Of a DNA stretch of 64,000 nt, positions 43,055 to 51,424 are shown one piece after another (the first letter of the stretch is position 1; the number at the start of each line of letters is the position of its first letter). Location of the stretch: contig NZ_WEGK01000015.1 in the NCBI RefSeq assembly GCF_009604405.1, positions 123,141 to 187,140 on the forward strand. Reading direction: 5' to 3'. The position numbers and the translations under genes are program-made. The notes under the pieces were generated by a model. It did not search any database, was not told where the DNA came from, and worked only from the letters and a program-made list of their open reading frames with translations. Origin of the DNA: Nocardia macrotermitis (GTDB lineage: Bacteria > Actinomycetota > Actinomycetes > Mycobacteriales > Mycobacteriaceae).

Positions 43055-44014
43055 GTGGCCACCGCGACACTGGTGCGCATGAACGTCTTTCGCCCACGCG
43101 GGCCCATGTTGCATCCGCGGGTGACGGTGCTGCGGCGGCCGTCCGGAGCGGTGCAGTTGGGCTGGGATCCCGAACACGCCGTGGTACTCGAGCCGCCGAG
43201 CATCACCGCGGATACCGTCGCGGACTTCCTGCGGATGCTGGACGGGCTGCGCAGTCATCCGCACATCGTCTGGCAGGCCGACGGTTTGGGGATCGGCGCC
43301 GACGAGACGCTGCGGATGCTCGCCGAACTCGACGGCGCCGGACTGCTCGTCCATCCGCGATCCCGGCCCGCGCCCGTGCACCGGATCCACGTGCACGGGC
43401 GCGGTCCGCTCTCCGAGGCCGTCGCCACGGGTGTGCGCCGCCTGGGCCTGCGCCCGACCCGTTCCCGCGAATACCCCACGGCCACCGCGGCATCGCGCTG
43501 GTCCGCCGACGTGGTGGTGCTCGCCGACACCCTGGTCCCCGATCCGATCCTGGTGAACGACCTTGTGCTGTACCGCATTCCGCATCTACAGGTACGAATG
43601 CGCGACGGCCGCGGCATCGTCGGCCCACTGGTCCTGCCCGGCGGCACCAGCTGCCTGCGATGCGCGGATCTCACCAGGGGCGACATCGATCCGGAATGGC
43701 CGCATCTGGCCGCACAACTGCTGGGCCGGATCGGACACGGTTCGACCGCCGCCATCACCGCCACCACCGCCCTGGTCCTGCGCGACCTCGAAGCGGTGAT
43801 CGAATGCGCCGCCGACCGCCCACCCCGCACCCTCGACACCACCCTGGAACTGGACCCCGACACCCACCACATCGCCCGCCGCCGCTGGCCCATCCACCCC
43901 GCCTGCGGCTGCCGCCTACTACGCGCCGACCCCAATCCGCCTCGTGCCCAGCAGGATTCGCCCCCGGCCGACAACGCAGCCGCAACCCTCGACAACCGAG
44001 TCGGCGCATCATGA
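43055..44014 (+). CDS. ThiF/TOMM leader-binding-like (cyclodehydratase-domain) protein
   Basis: 319 residues from GTG 43055; ATG 43079 (MNVFRPRG) is an equally plausible start. The protein resembles the leader-peptide-binding half of TOMM cyclodehydratases and corresponds to Rv3196 by position. Visible segments are RRPSGAVQLGWDPEHAVVLE near the start, the adenylation-like middle, and LVLPGGTSCLRCADLTRGDI with a CxxC, followed by PEWPHLAAQLL. A second Cys pair occurs near the end (HPACGCRLLR), so zinc binding is likely. No YcaO or precursor gene is recognised adjacent, so a lone housekeeping role is probable. Confidence 0.75.
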   Translation: MATATLVRMNVFRPRGPMLHPRVTVLRRPSGAVQLGWDPEHAVVLEPPSITADTVADFLRMLDGLRSHPHIVWQADGLGIGADETLRMLAELDGAGLLVHPRSRPAPVHRIHVHGRGPLSEAVATGVRRLGLRPTRSREYPTATAASRWSADVVVLADTLVPDPILVNDLVLYRIPHLQVRMRDGRGIVGPLVLPGGTSCLRCADLTRGDIDPEWPHLAAQLLGRIGHGSTAAITATTALVLRDLEAVIECAADRPPRTLDTTLELDPDTHHIARRRWPIHPACGCRLLRADPNPPRAQQDSPPADNAAATLDNRVGAS

Positions 44015-44022
44015 CCACGAAT

Positions 44023-44595
44023 TCAACGCACGGCTCGCACCACCAACTCGGCCAGGCGCCGCCCCGCCTCATCGTCCAGCGGCGCATGGTCCAGCAGCAA
44101 CCGGTACCACAGCACGCCGTATACGACATCGATCAACAACTCCGGATCGATCCCCTCGGCGATCTCCCCGCGCGCCACCGCACGGTCCAGGATCTGCCGC
44201 AGCACCGCCCGGCGACCGAACAGGAACCGGTCCCGGAACACCTGCGCGAACATCGGATCCAGAAGCGCCTGCGCCATCAGGCCGATCAGCACCGGACGCT
44301 GACCACGCTGCCGAAACGTCGCGGACAGAAAGGCCAGCAGGTCCCCGGGCAGCGACCCCTCGTCGGGCATGGCGATGGCATCGGACGCCTCCTCGAGCAG
44401 CGCGTCGAGCACCACATCGGCCTTCGACGGCCACCAGCGATAGATCGTCTGTTTCCCCGCTCCCGCGCGCGCGGCAATGCCCTCGATGGTCAGTGCCGCG
44501 TACCCCTTCTCCCGCAGTTCGGCAATGGCCGCCGACAGGATCGCACGCCGCCGGTCTTCGCTGCGGGGCCGCCCCAACGGCTTGTCACTCACCAT
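44023..44595 (-). CDS. TetR-family transcriptional regulator
   Basis: 190 residues from ATG 44595. The helix-turn-helix region reads RAILSAAIAELREKGYAALT, then IEGIAARAGAGKQTIYRWWP. The C-terminal domain is of the TetR_C_16-like type (QRPVLIGLMAQALLDPMFAQ). It is divergent from the SDR gene at 44669. The 73-bp gap holds CAAGACG next to its own start and CGTCTTG by the SDR promoter, so it probably represses both. It is inserted in the conserved block between the Rv3196- and Rv3197-like genes. Confidence 0.9.
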   Translation of the reverse strand: MVSDKPLGRPRSEDRRRAILSAAIAELREKGYAALTIEGIAARAGAGKQTIYRWWPSKADVVLDALLEEASDAIAMPDEGSLPGDLLAFLSATFRQRGQRPVLIGLMAQALLDPMFAQVFRDRFLFGRRAVLRQILDRAVARGEIAEGIDPELLIDVVYGVLWYRLLLDHAPLDDEAGRRLAELVVRAVR

Positions 44596-44607
44596 GCCGC
44601 CACTTTA

Positions 44608-44650
44608 CAAGACGCGACGGTTCGAAATACTATCGAGACGCAACGTCTTG
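44608..44650. promoter_or_regulatory. Inverted repeats in the TetR-SDR promoter gap
   Basis: CAAGACG at 44608-44614 is mirrored by CGTCTTG at 44644-44650. A tight palindrome AGACG-caa-CGTCT sits at 44636-44648. They are the likely operator of the adjacent TetR protein. The AAAGAAGGAGG ribosome site of the SDR gene follows directly. Confidence 0.55.
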
Positions 44651-44668
44651 AAAAGAAGGAGGCGCGCA

Positions 44669-45355
44669 ATGCGCATCGTGATCATGGGCGGAACCTCAGG
44701 CATCGGCCTGGCCGCCGCGGACCGCCTGACCGAATCCGGGCACGAGGTGACCGTGACCGGGCGCGACCCGGAGAAACTGGCCGCGGTCAAGGACCGGGTG
44801 CACGCCGCGGAACAGGTGGACGGCACCGACACCGAGCAGGTCCGCACGTTCTTCGACCGGATCGGCGACTTCGACCACCTGGTCCTGGCCTTCAGCCCGG
44901 GCGCCCGAGGTATCGGCCCGATCCGCGAGATCGACCTCGCGGAGCTGCGCGCCGGATTCGACGGCAAACTGTTCGCCTACCTGTATGCGATCCAGCGCGC
45001 CCGGGTGCGCGGATCGATCACCATGGTCTCGGCCTCCTCGGCCCGCGCGGCCCTGCCGGGGACGGTCACCTTCGCCGCGGTCAACGGTGCGATCGAACGC
45101 ATCGTGTCCCCGCTCGCGGCCGAACTCGCCCCGGTGCGGGTCAACGCGGTTTCGCCCGGCATCATCGACACCCCGTGGTGGTCGTTCCTGCCGGACGAGC
45201 AGCGCTCGGCCCAGTTCACCGCGGCCGGAGGACAGGTGCCCGCCGGACGCGTGGGCACCGGAGCCGAGGTGGCCGCCGCCATCGCCTACCTCGTCGACGC
45301 CGACTACGTCACCGGTTCGATCCTGCCCGTCGACGGCGGATTCACCGTCGCCTGA
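44669..45355 (+). CDS. Short-chain dehydrogenase/reductase (SDR)
   Basis: 228 residues from ATG 44669 behind AAGGAGG. The cofactor motif is at the very start: IVIMGGTSGIGLAAADRLTE (TGxxxGxG-like). The conserved Asn-Ser-Tyr-Lys set is incomplete: the Ser region is SITMVSASSARAALPGTVTF, but the usual YxxxK is replaced (TFAAVNGAI lacks the Tyr). Catalysis by the classical mechanism is therefore doubtful. The C-terminus is typical (GSILPVDGGFTVA). NADP(H) is likely, as an Arg follows strand 2 (VTGRDP). Probably regulated by the divergent TetR. Confidence 0.85.
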   Translation: MRIVIMGGTSGIGLAAADRLTESGHEVTVTGRDPEKLAAVKDRVHAAEQVDGTDTEQVRTFFDRIGDFDHLVLAFSPGARGIGPIREIDLAELRAGFDGKLFAYLYAIQRARVRGSITMVSASSARAALPGTVTFAAVNGAIERIVSPLAAELAPVRVNAVSPGIIDTPWWSFLPDEQRSAQFTAAGGQVPAGRVGTGAEVAAAIAYLVDADYVTGSILPVDGGFTVA

Positions 45356-45476
45356 GCACACCGGTCTCCCCGCCGGTCCAAACACTCCACCCGAATCGAC
45401 TGTGACACATGCCACGTGCAGGTCTTTTAGCCAATTCTCATGGCACGGCGCGCGGTGTGTCGGGAATGATGGGGTT

Positions 45477-46820
45477 GTGTCTGAGATTGTGAGCCGTCGC
45501 TCGTCCCGTAATGCCAAGTTGGCCAAGATCCCGTTGGGGATCGCGGGCCGGGCGGCCGTGGGGTTCGGTCGCAAGCTCGCCGGGGGCGACAAGCAGGAGA
45601 TCAACGCGGAGCTGAATCAGAAGGCCGCCGCGCAGCTGTTCGCCGTCCTCGGCGAACTCAAGGGCGGGGCGATGAAGTTCGGGCAGGCGCTGTCGGTGAT
45701 GGAGGCCGCGGTGCCCGAGGAGTTCGGCGAGCACTACCGCGAGGCGCTGACCAAATTGCAGTCGGCCGCGCCGCCGATGCCCGCCAACGCCGTACATCGC
45801 ATGCTCGACCAGCAGCTCGGCACCGCGTGGCGACAGCGCTTCAGGGAGTTCGACGACACCCCGGCCGCCTCGGCGAGCATCGGCCAGGTGCATCGGGCGG
45901 TGTGGTCCGACGGCCGGACCGTCGCGGTGAAGGTGCAGTATCCGGGGGCGGACGAGGCACTGCGCGCGGATCTGAAAACCCTCAACCGGATGGCCGGGAT
46001 GATGGGTTCGGTCATTCCGGGCGCGGATGTGAAGCCGATCCTGGCCGAGATCACCGAACGCACCGAGGAAGAGCTCGACTACCGGCACGAGGCGGCCAAT
46101 CAACGGCAGTTCGCCAAGGCCTTCGAGGGGCATCCGCGGTTCGTGGTGCCCAAGGTGGTGGCCAGCGCCCCGAAGGTGATCGTCACCGAATGGCTCGACG
46201 CCACACCGGTTTCCGCGATCATCAAGCAGGGGGCCGAGGATCCCGCGGGCACCGTCGCGCTGCGCAACACCGTGGGCGCGCTGATGGCCGAGTTCCACAT
46301 GTCCTCCCCCACCATCGTCGGTCTGCTGCACGCCGATCCGCATCCGGGCAATTTCATGATGCTGCCGGACGGCCGGTTGTCCGTGATCGATTACGGCGCC
46401 TGCGCACCGCTGCCCGACGGCTTCCCGTCGCTGCTGGGGCAGATGGTCGCGATGGCGGTGGACGAGCGATTCGACGAGCTCACCACGCTGATGTACGACA
46501 ACGGCTGGGTCATCCCGGGCCGCACCGTGACCCACCAGGAGATCGCCGACTATCTGCGGCCGTTCACCGATCCGATCCGGACCGAGTCGTTCCATTTCAC
46601 CCGCAAGTGGATGCAGCGGGTCGCGGGCAAGGCCACCGACATCAACCGGCCGGAGATGAAAACCGGTATGGCGCTGCAACTTCCGGCCGAACACATCATG
46701 GTGTTCCGGGTACTGGCCGGATCCATCGGGATCTGCGCGCAACTCGACGCCGAGGTCCCGTTCATGAAGCTGATGCAGGACTGGGTGCCCGGTTACGTCG
46801 AACACCGTTCCGCGAGTTGA
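45477..46820 (+). CDS. ABC1/AarF/UbiB-family atypical kinase
   Basis: 447 residues from GTG 45477. ABC1 hallmarks are present: the KxGQ motif (GGAMKFGQALSVMEAAVPEE), the A-rich loop (TPAASASIGQVHRAVW), the VAIK-like lysine (VAVKVQYPGADEALRADLK), EELDYRHEAANQ, the catalytic loop HADPHPGNFMM and the DFG-like VIDYGAC. It corresponds to Rv3197, which lies next to whiB7 in mycobacteria. UbiB-type proteins act as ATPases in lipid or quinone metabolism. There is no membrane helix. The gene ends at a strong terminator shared with whiB7. Confidence 0.92.
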   Translation: MSEIVSRRSSRNAKLAKIPLGIAGRAAVGFGRKLAGGDKQEINAELNQKAAAQLFAVLGELKGGAMKFGQALSVMEAAVPEEFGEHYREALTKLQSAAPPMPANAVHRMLDQQLGTAWRQRFREFDDTPAASASIGQVHRAVWSDGRTVAVKVQYPGADEALRADLKTLNRMAGMMGSVIPGADVKPILAEITERTEEELDYRHEAANQRQFAKAFEGHPRFVVPKVVASAPKVIVTEWLDATPVSAIIKQGAEDPAGTVALRNTVGALMAEFHMSSPTIVGLLHADPHPGNFMMLPDGRLSVIDYGACAPLPDGFPSLLGQMVAMAVDERFDELTTLMYDNGWVIPGRTVTHQEIADYLRPFTDPIRTESFHFTRKWMQRVAGKATDINRPEMKTGMALQLPAEHIMVFRVLAGSIGICAQLDAEVPFMKLMQDWVPGYVEHRSAS

Positions 46821-46895
46821 GCATTCGCACATCCCCCGAATTCCCCACCGCCCCCGAACCTCTCAGTCCCGAACCCATCGGTCCCCCGGATAAGG

Positions 46896-46934
46896 CCGAG
46901 CCCCGCATCTCCGGAAAAGAGATGCGGGGCTCGG
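46896..46934. terminator. Bidirectional terminator between ABC1 kinase and whiB7
   Basis: Perfect 16-bp stem CCGAGCCCCGCATCTC / GAGATGCGGGGCTCGG with a 7-nt loop (cggaaaa). It lies between convergent stops at 46820 and 46960 and can end both transcripts. Confidence 0.88.
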
Positions 46935-46959
46935 TGTCGTCCCCGGTTGGTCGTGCGGC

Positions 46960-47268
46960 TCACGCCACAGCGACCTTGCGCGGGCGGCCACGGGGCCGCT
47001 TACGGGCGATGACGACTCCCTGATCGAAGATCTCGCCACCCCAGACGCCCCAGGGCTCGGCGCGATCGAGGGCGGCACTCAGGCAGCCCTTGCGGATCGG
47101 GCAGGAAGCGCACAGCGCCTTCGCCTCTTCCAGTTGAGCCGGGCTCTCGGCGAACCAGAGGTCCGGGTTACCGGCCCGGCAGGGCAGGGTCAGCGAGACG
47201 CCGCGGGTCCGGGTAGCCGGGGCCACGGGTGTATGGCATGTCACGCGAAATGCGGTCGCGGTGGACAC
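46960..47268 (-). CDS. whiB7: WhiB7 redox-sensing transcriptional activator
   Basis: 102 residues from GTG 47268 (AAGGAGC upstream). Four Cys for the [4Fe-4S] cluster are present at C30, C53, C56 and C62 (LPCRAGNPDLWF, LCASCPIRKGC). The turn EPWGVWGGE follows, and the C-terminal AT-hook RGRPRK (about 93-98) identifies the WhiB7 class. WhiB7 binds the primary sigma factor and AT-rich DNA upstream of the -35 element and turns on intrinsic antibiotic resistance. The gene has a ~550-nt leader with an upstream ORF and attenuator, described separately. Confidence 0.95.
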   Translation of the reverse strand: MSTATAFRVTCHTPVAPATRTRGVSLTLPCRAGNPDLWFAESPAQLEEAKALCASCPIRKGCLSAALDRAEPWGVWGGEIFDQGVVIARKRPRGRPRKVAVA

Positions 47269-47368
47269 GTCTTGCTCCTTCAGCTCGTGCAGCGGTCATA
47301 TGTGGTGGAAGGCGACTGCGTCGTCTTCCGCGAAACCGGGACCGGTGGCTGAGGGCCGATAAAACTAT

Positions 47369-47400
47369 GGCCACGGTTTCGCTTGGTGCGATCCGTGGCC
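47369..47400 (-). terminator. whiB7 leader attenuator hairpin
   Basis: On the minus strand an 8-bp perfect stem GGCCACGG / CCGTGGCC is followed by ATAGTTTTATC, a T-rich tail that makes it an intrinsic terminator about 100 nt before the whiB7 start. It is positioned to stop the leader transcript unless antitermination occurs. Confidence 0.8.
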
Positions 47401-47409
47401 AGAGGCTGT

Positions 47410-47449
47410 GGGAAGTTGTTCCCTACCTGAGTCGACTTCGGTGTCGACT
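47410..47449 (-). promoter_or_regulatory. Two hairpins upstream of the attenuator
   Basis: Stem AGTCGAC / GTCGACT (47430-47449) falls inside the last codons of the upstream ORF. Stem GGGAA / TTCCC (47410-47423) covers its stop codon. Ribosome position on the upstream ORF would decide whether these and the attenuator form. Confidence 0.6.
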
Positions 47450-47743
47450 TCTGATCACGGTCGCTGGGTGGGCCTGGCGGAGGTGGAATGCCCGCAGTCG
47501 ATAGGCCGCCATGGGTGCGGTATCGGCTGCGAAGGCACCGGCATTGCTGTGTTCCGGCTGCCAGCTCCGCTCGAGCTCGTCCGTTTTGATTTCACGCTTC
47601 GGTGCTTGCAATCCGGCACCGAAAACGCTTGCAACGGAATGCCCGGTCCCCTGCATGGCGAGGACCCCCCGGGAGACGGACGCACCCGGAATCACCGACA
47701 CGGCAATGCCGTTCGGGGCGATGGTGTTCGCGATTTCGTTCAT
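47423..47743 (-). CDS. Upstream ORF in the whiB7 leader (putative leader peptide)
   Basis: 106 codons from ATG 47743, with the strong Shine-Dalgarno GGAGGGAGG 8 bp upstream. The peptide starts MNEIANTIAPNGIAVSVIPG and has no known domain. The first half uses normal GC-rich codons. The last ten codons include five rare Arg codons (AGA, CGA, CGA, CGA, AGG) before TAG. The stop lies 23 bp from the attenuator hairpin. In mycobacteria, whiB7 is controlled by a leader ORF and terminator; this layout fits that model, though a functional small protein is not excluded. Confidence 0.7.
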   Translation of the reverse strand: MNEIANTIAPNGIAVSVIPGASVSRGVLAMQGTGHSVASVFGAGLQAPKREIKTDELERSWQPEHSNAGAFAADTAPMAAYRLRAFHLRQAHPATVIRSRHRSRLR

Positions 47744-47822
47744 GTCGTCTGCCTCCCTCCATAACTCGTTGTCCGTCGATGTACTGTGCGCGCGGGGATT
47801 ATCCTCCCGTTGCTTGCAATCC

Positions 47823-47861
47823 ACCCTACGGGTGCCTTACAGAACCGCACAACCTATTTTT
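47823..47861 (-). promoter_or_regulatory. WhiB7-type promoter of the whiB7 leader
   Basis: On the minus strand: AAAAATA, then TTGTGC (-35), 18 bp, TAGGGT (-10). The A/T tract immediately before the -35 is what the WhiB7 AT-hook recognises, so the gene is probably autoactivated. Transcription would begin near 47815, giving a leader of about 550 nt. Confidence 0.7.
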
Positions 47862-47915
47862 CACCTGCACTTTTGGGGGCATGCGAGCACGCGCGGAACG
47901 TGGTTTCGTTGGCGG

Positions 47916-50078
47916 TTACCGCGCTGCCATCCGGCTGCGCACGATCGCGAGGAGCTCCGGGCCGAACTGCTCGCGGCGTTGCTGTCCCATCCCGGGGACC
48001 GCGGCCAGCGCATCGTCGGTGGTCGGCCACTGTTCCGCGATCGCGGTCAGGATGTTGACGCTGAGCACCGCGAACGGTTTGATCTCCAACTCCTGCGCCT
48101 TGTCCCGTCGCCAGTCCTGCAGGGTCGCCAGCAGCACCGGATCCACCTCACCGGGGCAGTTCGCACAGCGCCCGAGCAGGGTGTCGCGGGAGGCGAGCAG
48201 CGAACGCCCGCACACCCGGCAGACCGGCAACCGCTTGTTCCGCTCGGCGCGGGGATCGGCGCGACGGGCCACCAGCGAGGCCGGGGAATCCTCGGGGACC
48301 AGGCCGTTGAGGAAGCGACTGCGGCGGCGGGTGCCGCGCGCGCCCTCGTTGCGCGCCAGGGCCCAGCTCAGCCGCAGATGTTCGCGGGCCCGGGTGACGC
48401 CGACGTAGAGCAGCCGGCGTTCCTCCTCGAGCCCCGCCTCGTCGGCGACCGCGCCGCCCTCGCCCAGCACGTGCGAGATCGGCAGGGTGCCGTCGGCGAG
48501 GCCGACCAGGAAGACCGCGTCCCACTCCAGACCCTTGGCCGCGTGCAGCGAGGCCAGGGTGACGCCCTGCACCGTCGGTGGATGACGGGCCTCGGCGCGG
48601 GCGGCGAGTTCGCGCAGCAGACCCGGCAGGCCCAGGTCCGGATCGGTTTCGGTGAGCTCCTCGGTGAGGCGGACCAGCGCGTTCAACGAGGCCCAGCGTT
48701 CACGGGCCTGCGCGCCGCTGGGTTCGACGGCGGTCAGGCCCAGCCGGGACAGCGCCGCACGCACCAGCGTGATCAGTTCCGGGCCGCGCGCGTCGGGCAG
48801 ATCGTCGCGAGATGCGTTCTGGCGCAACGCCTGTACGGCCTGACGGACCTCGGCGCGCTGGAAGAAACCCTCACCCCCGCGCACCTGATACGGAATATCG
48901 GCCTCGGTCAGCGCCTGCTCGTATGCCTCGGACTGGGCGTTGATCCGGTAGAGCACGGCGATCTCCGCGGCCGGAACGCCCTTGCCGAGCAGCCGGGCGA
49001 TGGCCTTGGCGACGCCGAGCGCCTCCGCGGGCTCGTGCTGATATTCGCCGAAGGTCGGTTCCGGGCCGTCGGGCCGCTGGCCGATCAGTTGCAGCCGGGT
49101 GCCCGCGATCCGGCCGCGGGCCGCGCCGATCACCCGGTTCGCCAGCGACACCACCTGCGGGGTCGAGCGGTAGTCGCGTTCGAGGCGCACGACGGTCGCG
49201 TCGGGGAAGCGGCGGGAGAAATCCAGCAGGTAGGCCGGGCTCGCACCGGTGAAGGAGTAGATGGTCTGGTTCGCGTCGCCGACGACGGTCAGATCGTCGC
49301 GACCGCCGAGCCAGGCATCCAGCACGCGCTGCTGCAACGGCGTGACGTCCTGATATTCGTCGACGACGAAACATCGGTAGCGCCCGCGGAACTCCTCGGC
49401 CACGGCCGCGTAGTCCTCCAGTGCGGCCGCCGTGTGCAGCAGCAGATCGTCGAAGTCCAGCAGCATGCCCTCGGGCGAGGTCTTGAGCGATTCGTAACCG
49501 GTGTACACCTCCGCGACGCGCTGCGGGTCGTACGGGGTCTCGCGGCGATGCCTGGCCGCGGCCGCCGCGTAATCCTCCGGCGCGATCAAAGACGCCTTGG
49601 CCCACTCGATTTCGCCGAGCAGATCGCGCACGCTCTCGGTCGCGGTGGACAGCCCCACCCGGTTCGCGGCCTGCGCGACGATCGGAAATTTGCTGTCCAC
49701 CAGCCGCCACGGCACCTCGCCGACGACCTGCGGCCAGAAATATCGCAGCTGCCGCAGCGCCGCGGCGTGAAAGGTGCGGGCCTGCACCGTATTCGCCGCA
49801 CTGCCCAGATCCAGCGTCCGCAACCGGGCGCGCAGTTCACCGGCCGCGCGCGCGGTGAACGTCACGGCCAGTACCTGATCGGCCCGCACATGCCCGGCCG
49901 CGACGAGATGCGCGATGCGATGGGTGATCGTGCGGGTCTTGCCCGTGCCCGCGCCCGCCAGCACACAGACCGGCCCGCGCGGCGCCCGGACGGCAGCCGA
50001 CTGCTCGGGATCGAGTCCGTCGAGGGGGCGTGGGAGTGGGGCGGGCACGCGCTCCATCATGACAGCGGGGTCCGACAC
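47916..50078 (-). CDS. uvrD2: Superfamily I DNA helicase UvrD2
   Basis: 720 residues from GTG 50078; an ATG six codons later is an alternative start. Helicase motifs run in order: Walker A CVLAGAGTGKTRTITHRIAH, FTARAAGELR, Walker B CFVVDEYQDVTPLQQ, GDANQTIYSFTGA, and motif VI YVGVTRAREHLRLS. The C-terminus has the zinc-binding tetracysteine (CRVCGRSLL ... RCANC) and an HRDC domain (LEIKPFAVLSVNILTAIAEQ), the mark of mycobacterial UvrD2. It is an ATP-driven 3'-5' helicase, essential in mycobacteria. It is divergent from the DUF4189 gene; the whiB7 leader promoter lies just beyond its stop. Confidence 0.95.
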   Translation of the reverse strand: MSDPAVMMERVPAPLPRPLDGLDPEQSAAVRAPRGPVCVLAGAGTGKTRTITHRIAHLVAAGHVRADQVLAVTFTARAAGELRARLRTLDLGSAANTVQARTFHAAALRQLRYFWPQVVGEVPWRLVDSKFPIVAQAANRVGLSTATESVRDLLGEIEWAKASLIAPEDYAAAAARHRRETPYDPQRVAEVYTGYESLKTSPEGMLLDFDDLLLHTAAALEDYAAVAEEFRGRYRCFVVDEYQDVTPLQQRVLDAWLGGRDDLTVVGDANQTIYSFTGASPAYLLDFSRRFPDATVVRLERDYRSTPQVVSLANRVIGAARGRIAGTRLQLIGQRPDGPEPTFGEYQHEPAEALGVAKAIARLLGKGVPAAEIAVLYRINAQSEAYEQALTEADIPYQVRGGEGFFQRAEVRQAVQALRQNASRDDLPDARGPELITLVRAALSRLGLTAVEPSGAQARERWASLNALVRLTEELTETDPDLGLPGLLRELAARAEARHPPTVQGVTLASLHAAKGLEWDAVFLVGLADGTLPISHVLGEGGAVADEAGLEEERRLLYVGVTRAREHLRLSWALARNEGARGTRRRSRFLNGLVPEDSPASLVARRADPRAERNKRLPVCRVCGRSLLASRDTLLGRCANCPGEVDPVLLATLQDWRRDKAQELEIKPFAVLSVNILTAIAEQWPTTDDALAAVPGMGQQRREQFGPELLAIVRSRMAAR

Positions 50079-50369
50079 ATTCTCCGGGCCGCCTCACGCC
50101 AGGCGCCCGCGCGCGACCGACCGGTTCGAATTCGGGCGAATACCCCACGACCGATGTTGCCCGATAGTCGTATCGGCGAGTCGAAAATGTGATGGCATGC
50201 CGATTTCGCTGGTGGCACACTACATTCATCGAGCATGCGACCGTCCGCCGGACGTGCGCTACAGTGACGAGCCGATGTGGGCTCGAGAGTACAGACGGGG
50301 GTGTCCGGCGGTGGTGACCACGGCAACACGACACCTTCCCCTCGTGAATGACACCAAGGCGGTCGACCG

Positions 50370-51344
50370 GTGAGTTACCCTCCGCAGCCACACCAGCCGG
50401 GCCAACCGGACGAAGAGGCGGCCAAGCCCACGATCCACTACTCCGGGCCACCGGACCAGGCACCGGGCACGGCGTATCCACCGCCGGGGCAGTCCTCGCC
50501 GGACAACCCGACCCAGCAACTCGGTCAGTCCTCGCCGGGCATTCCCTACCCGCCCGGTCAGGCCACCCAGATGTACTCGGGTCAGCAGCAGCAACAGCCG
50601 TACACCGCACCGCCGCAGCAGCAGTACCCGCCCCAGCAGCCGTATACCGGACCGGCCCAGCCCTACGCGGGTGATCCCGGATATCAGCAGGGTCAGCAGT
50701 ATCCGACCGGCCAGGCGTATCCGCAGGGGCAGTACTCCGCCGAACAGCAGTACCCGCCGACCCAGGGCTTTCCGCCGGGTCAGGTGCCGCCCGGGCAGAT
50801 TCCGCCCTACGGGACCGGTGGCGCGGCCGCGTCCGGCGGCGGTGGTGGGACCAATATTCCGCTGATCATCGTCGCGGTGGTGATCGCGCTGGTAGTGGTC
50901 GGCGTCGGCGGGTACTTCCTGCTGCGGCCGCATCACAGCGACAACAACGTCGCGACCGGAACCTCCACCACCACGACCGAGACCACGACGGAAACCACCA
51001 CCACCACGACCGAGACGACCACCACCACGCCCCCGCCGCCGGACGACGAGTGGATCGCCGCGACCTACAACGCGGACACCCATCAGGTCTCGTGGGCGAA
51101 GAGTTCGGTCGGTTCCGACGACGCCAGCACGCGCGCGGAGAACCAGTGCGGCACCAACTGCCAGCCCGCCACCTGGGCGAAGAACGGTTGCGTCGCGATC
51201 GCGGTCGGCGCGCGCGACGGCTGGGCGGGTTCCTGGGGCGCCACCGCCTCGGAGGCCGAATCCAAGGCCATCTCCTCGGCGCAGACGAACTTCAAGGTCA
51301 CCGGACCGTTCCACACCTGGTCCAAGTGCGCGTCCGACAGCTGA
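50370..51344 (+). CDS. Membrane-anchored DUF4189 protein with Pro/Gln-rich cytosolic tail
   Basis: 324 residues from GTG 50370. About 150 N-terminal residues are low complexity, rich in Pro, Gln, Tyr and Gly (QQYPPQQPYTG-like repeats). One transmembrane helix follows (IPLIIVAVVIALVVVGVGGY), then a Thr/Glu-rich stalk (TSTTTTETTTETTTTTTETT). The outer C-terminal domain is DUF4189: WIAATYNADTHQVSWAKSSV, CGTNCQPATWAKNGCVAIAV with paired Cys, and FHTWSKCASDS. The layout resembles cell-envelope sensors or division-associated proteins, but function is unknown. It lies 80 bp before mycoredoxin. The 291-bp gap to uvrD2 holds a small CCGATA-GTCG-TATCGG repeat at 50161-50176. Confidence 0.82.
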   Translation: MSYPPQPHQPGQPDEEAAKPTIHYSGPPDQAPGTAYPPPGQSSPDNPTQQLGQSSPGIPYPPGQATQMYSGQQQQQPYTAPPQQQYPPQQPYTGPAQPYAGDPGYQQGQQYPTGQAYPQGQYSAEQQYPPTQGFPPGQVPPGQIPPYGTGGAAASGGGGGTNIPLIIVAVVIALVVVGVGGYFLLRPHHSDNNVATGTSTTTTETTTETTTTTTETTTTTPPPPDDEWIAATYNADTHQVSWAKSSVGSDDASTRAENQCGTNCQPATWAKNGCVAIAVGARDGWAGSWGATASEAESKAISSAQTNFKVTGPFHTWSKCASDS

Positions 51345-51424
51345 CGCGGCGGTCACCGGGCGGGGCCGTCATCGATCACAGCCCCGCCGGGAACACCGCC
51401 GCACCGCACGATGTTGAATGAGCC

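Noticed and set aside
43000..45405. 801-codon plus-strand frame spanning several genes
   Set aside because: Very Arg/Pro-rich and overlaps the TOMM-like, TetR and SDR genes in other frames, each of which has recognisable motifs.
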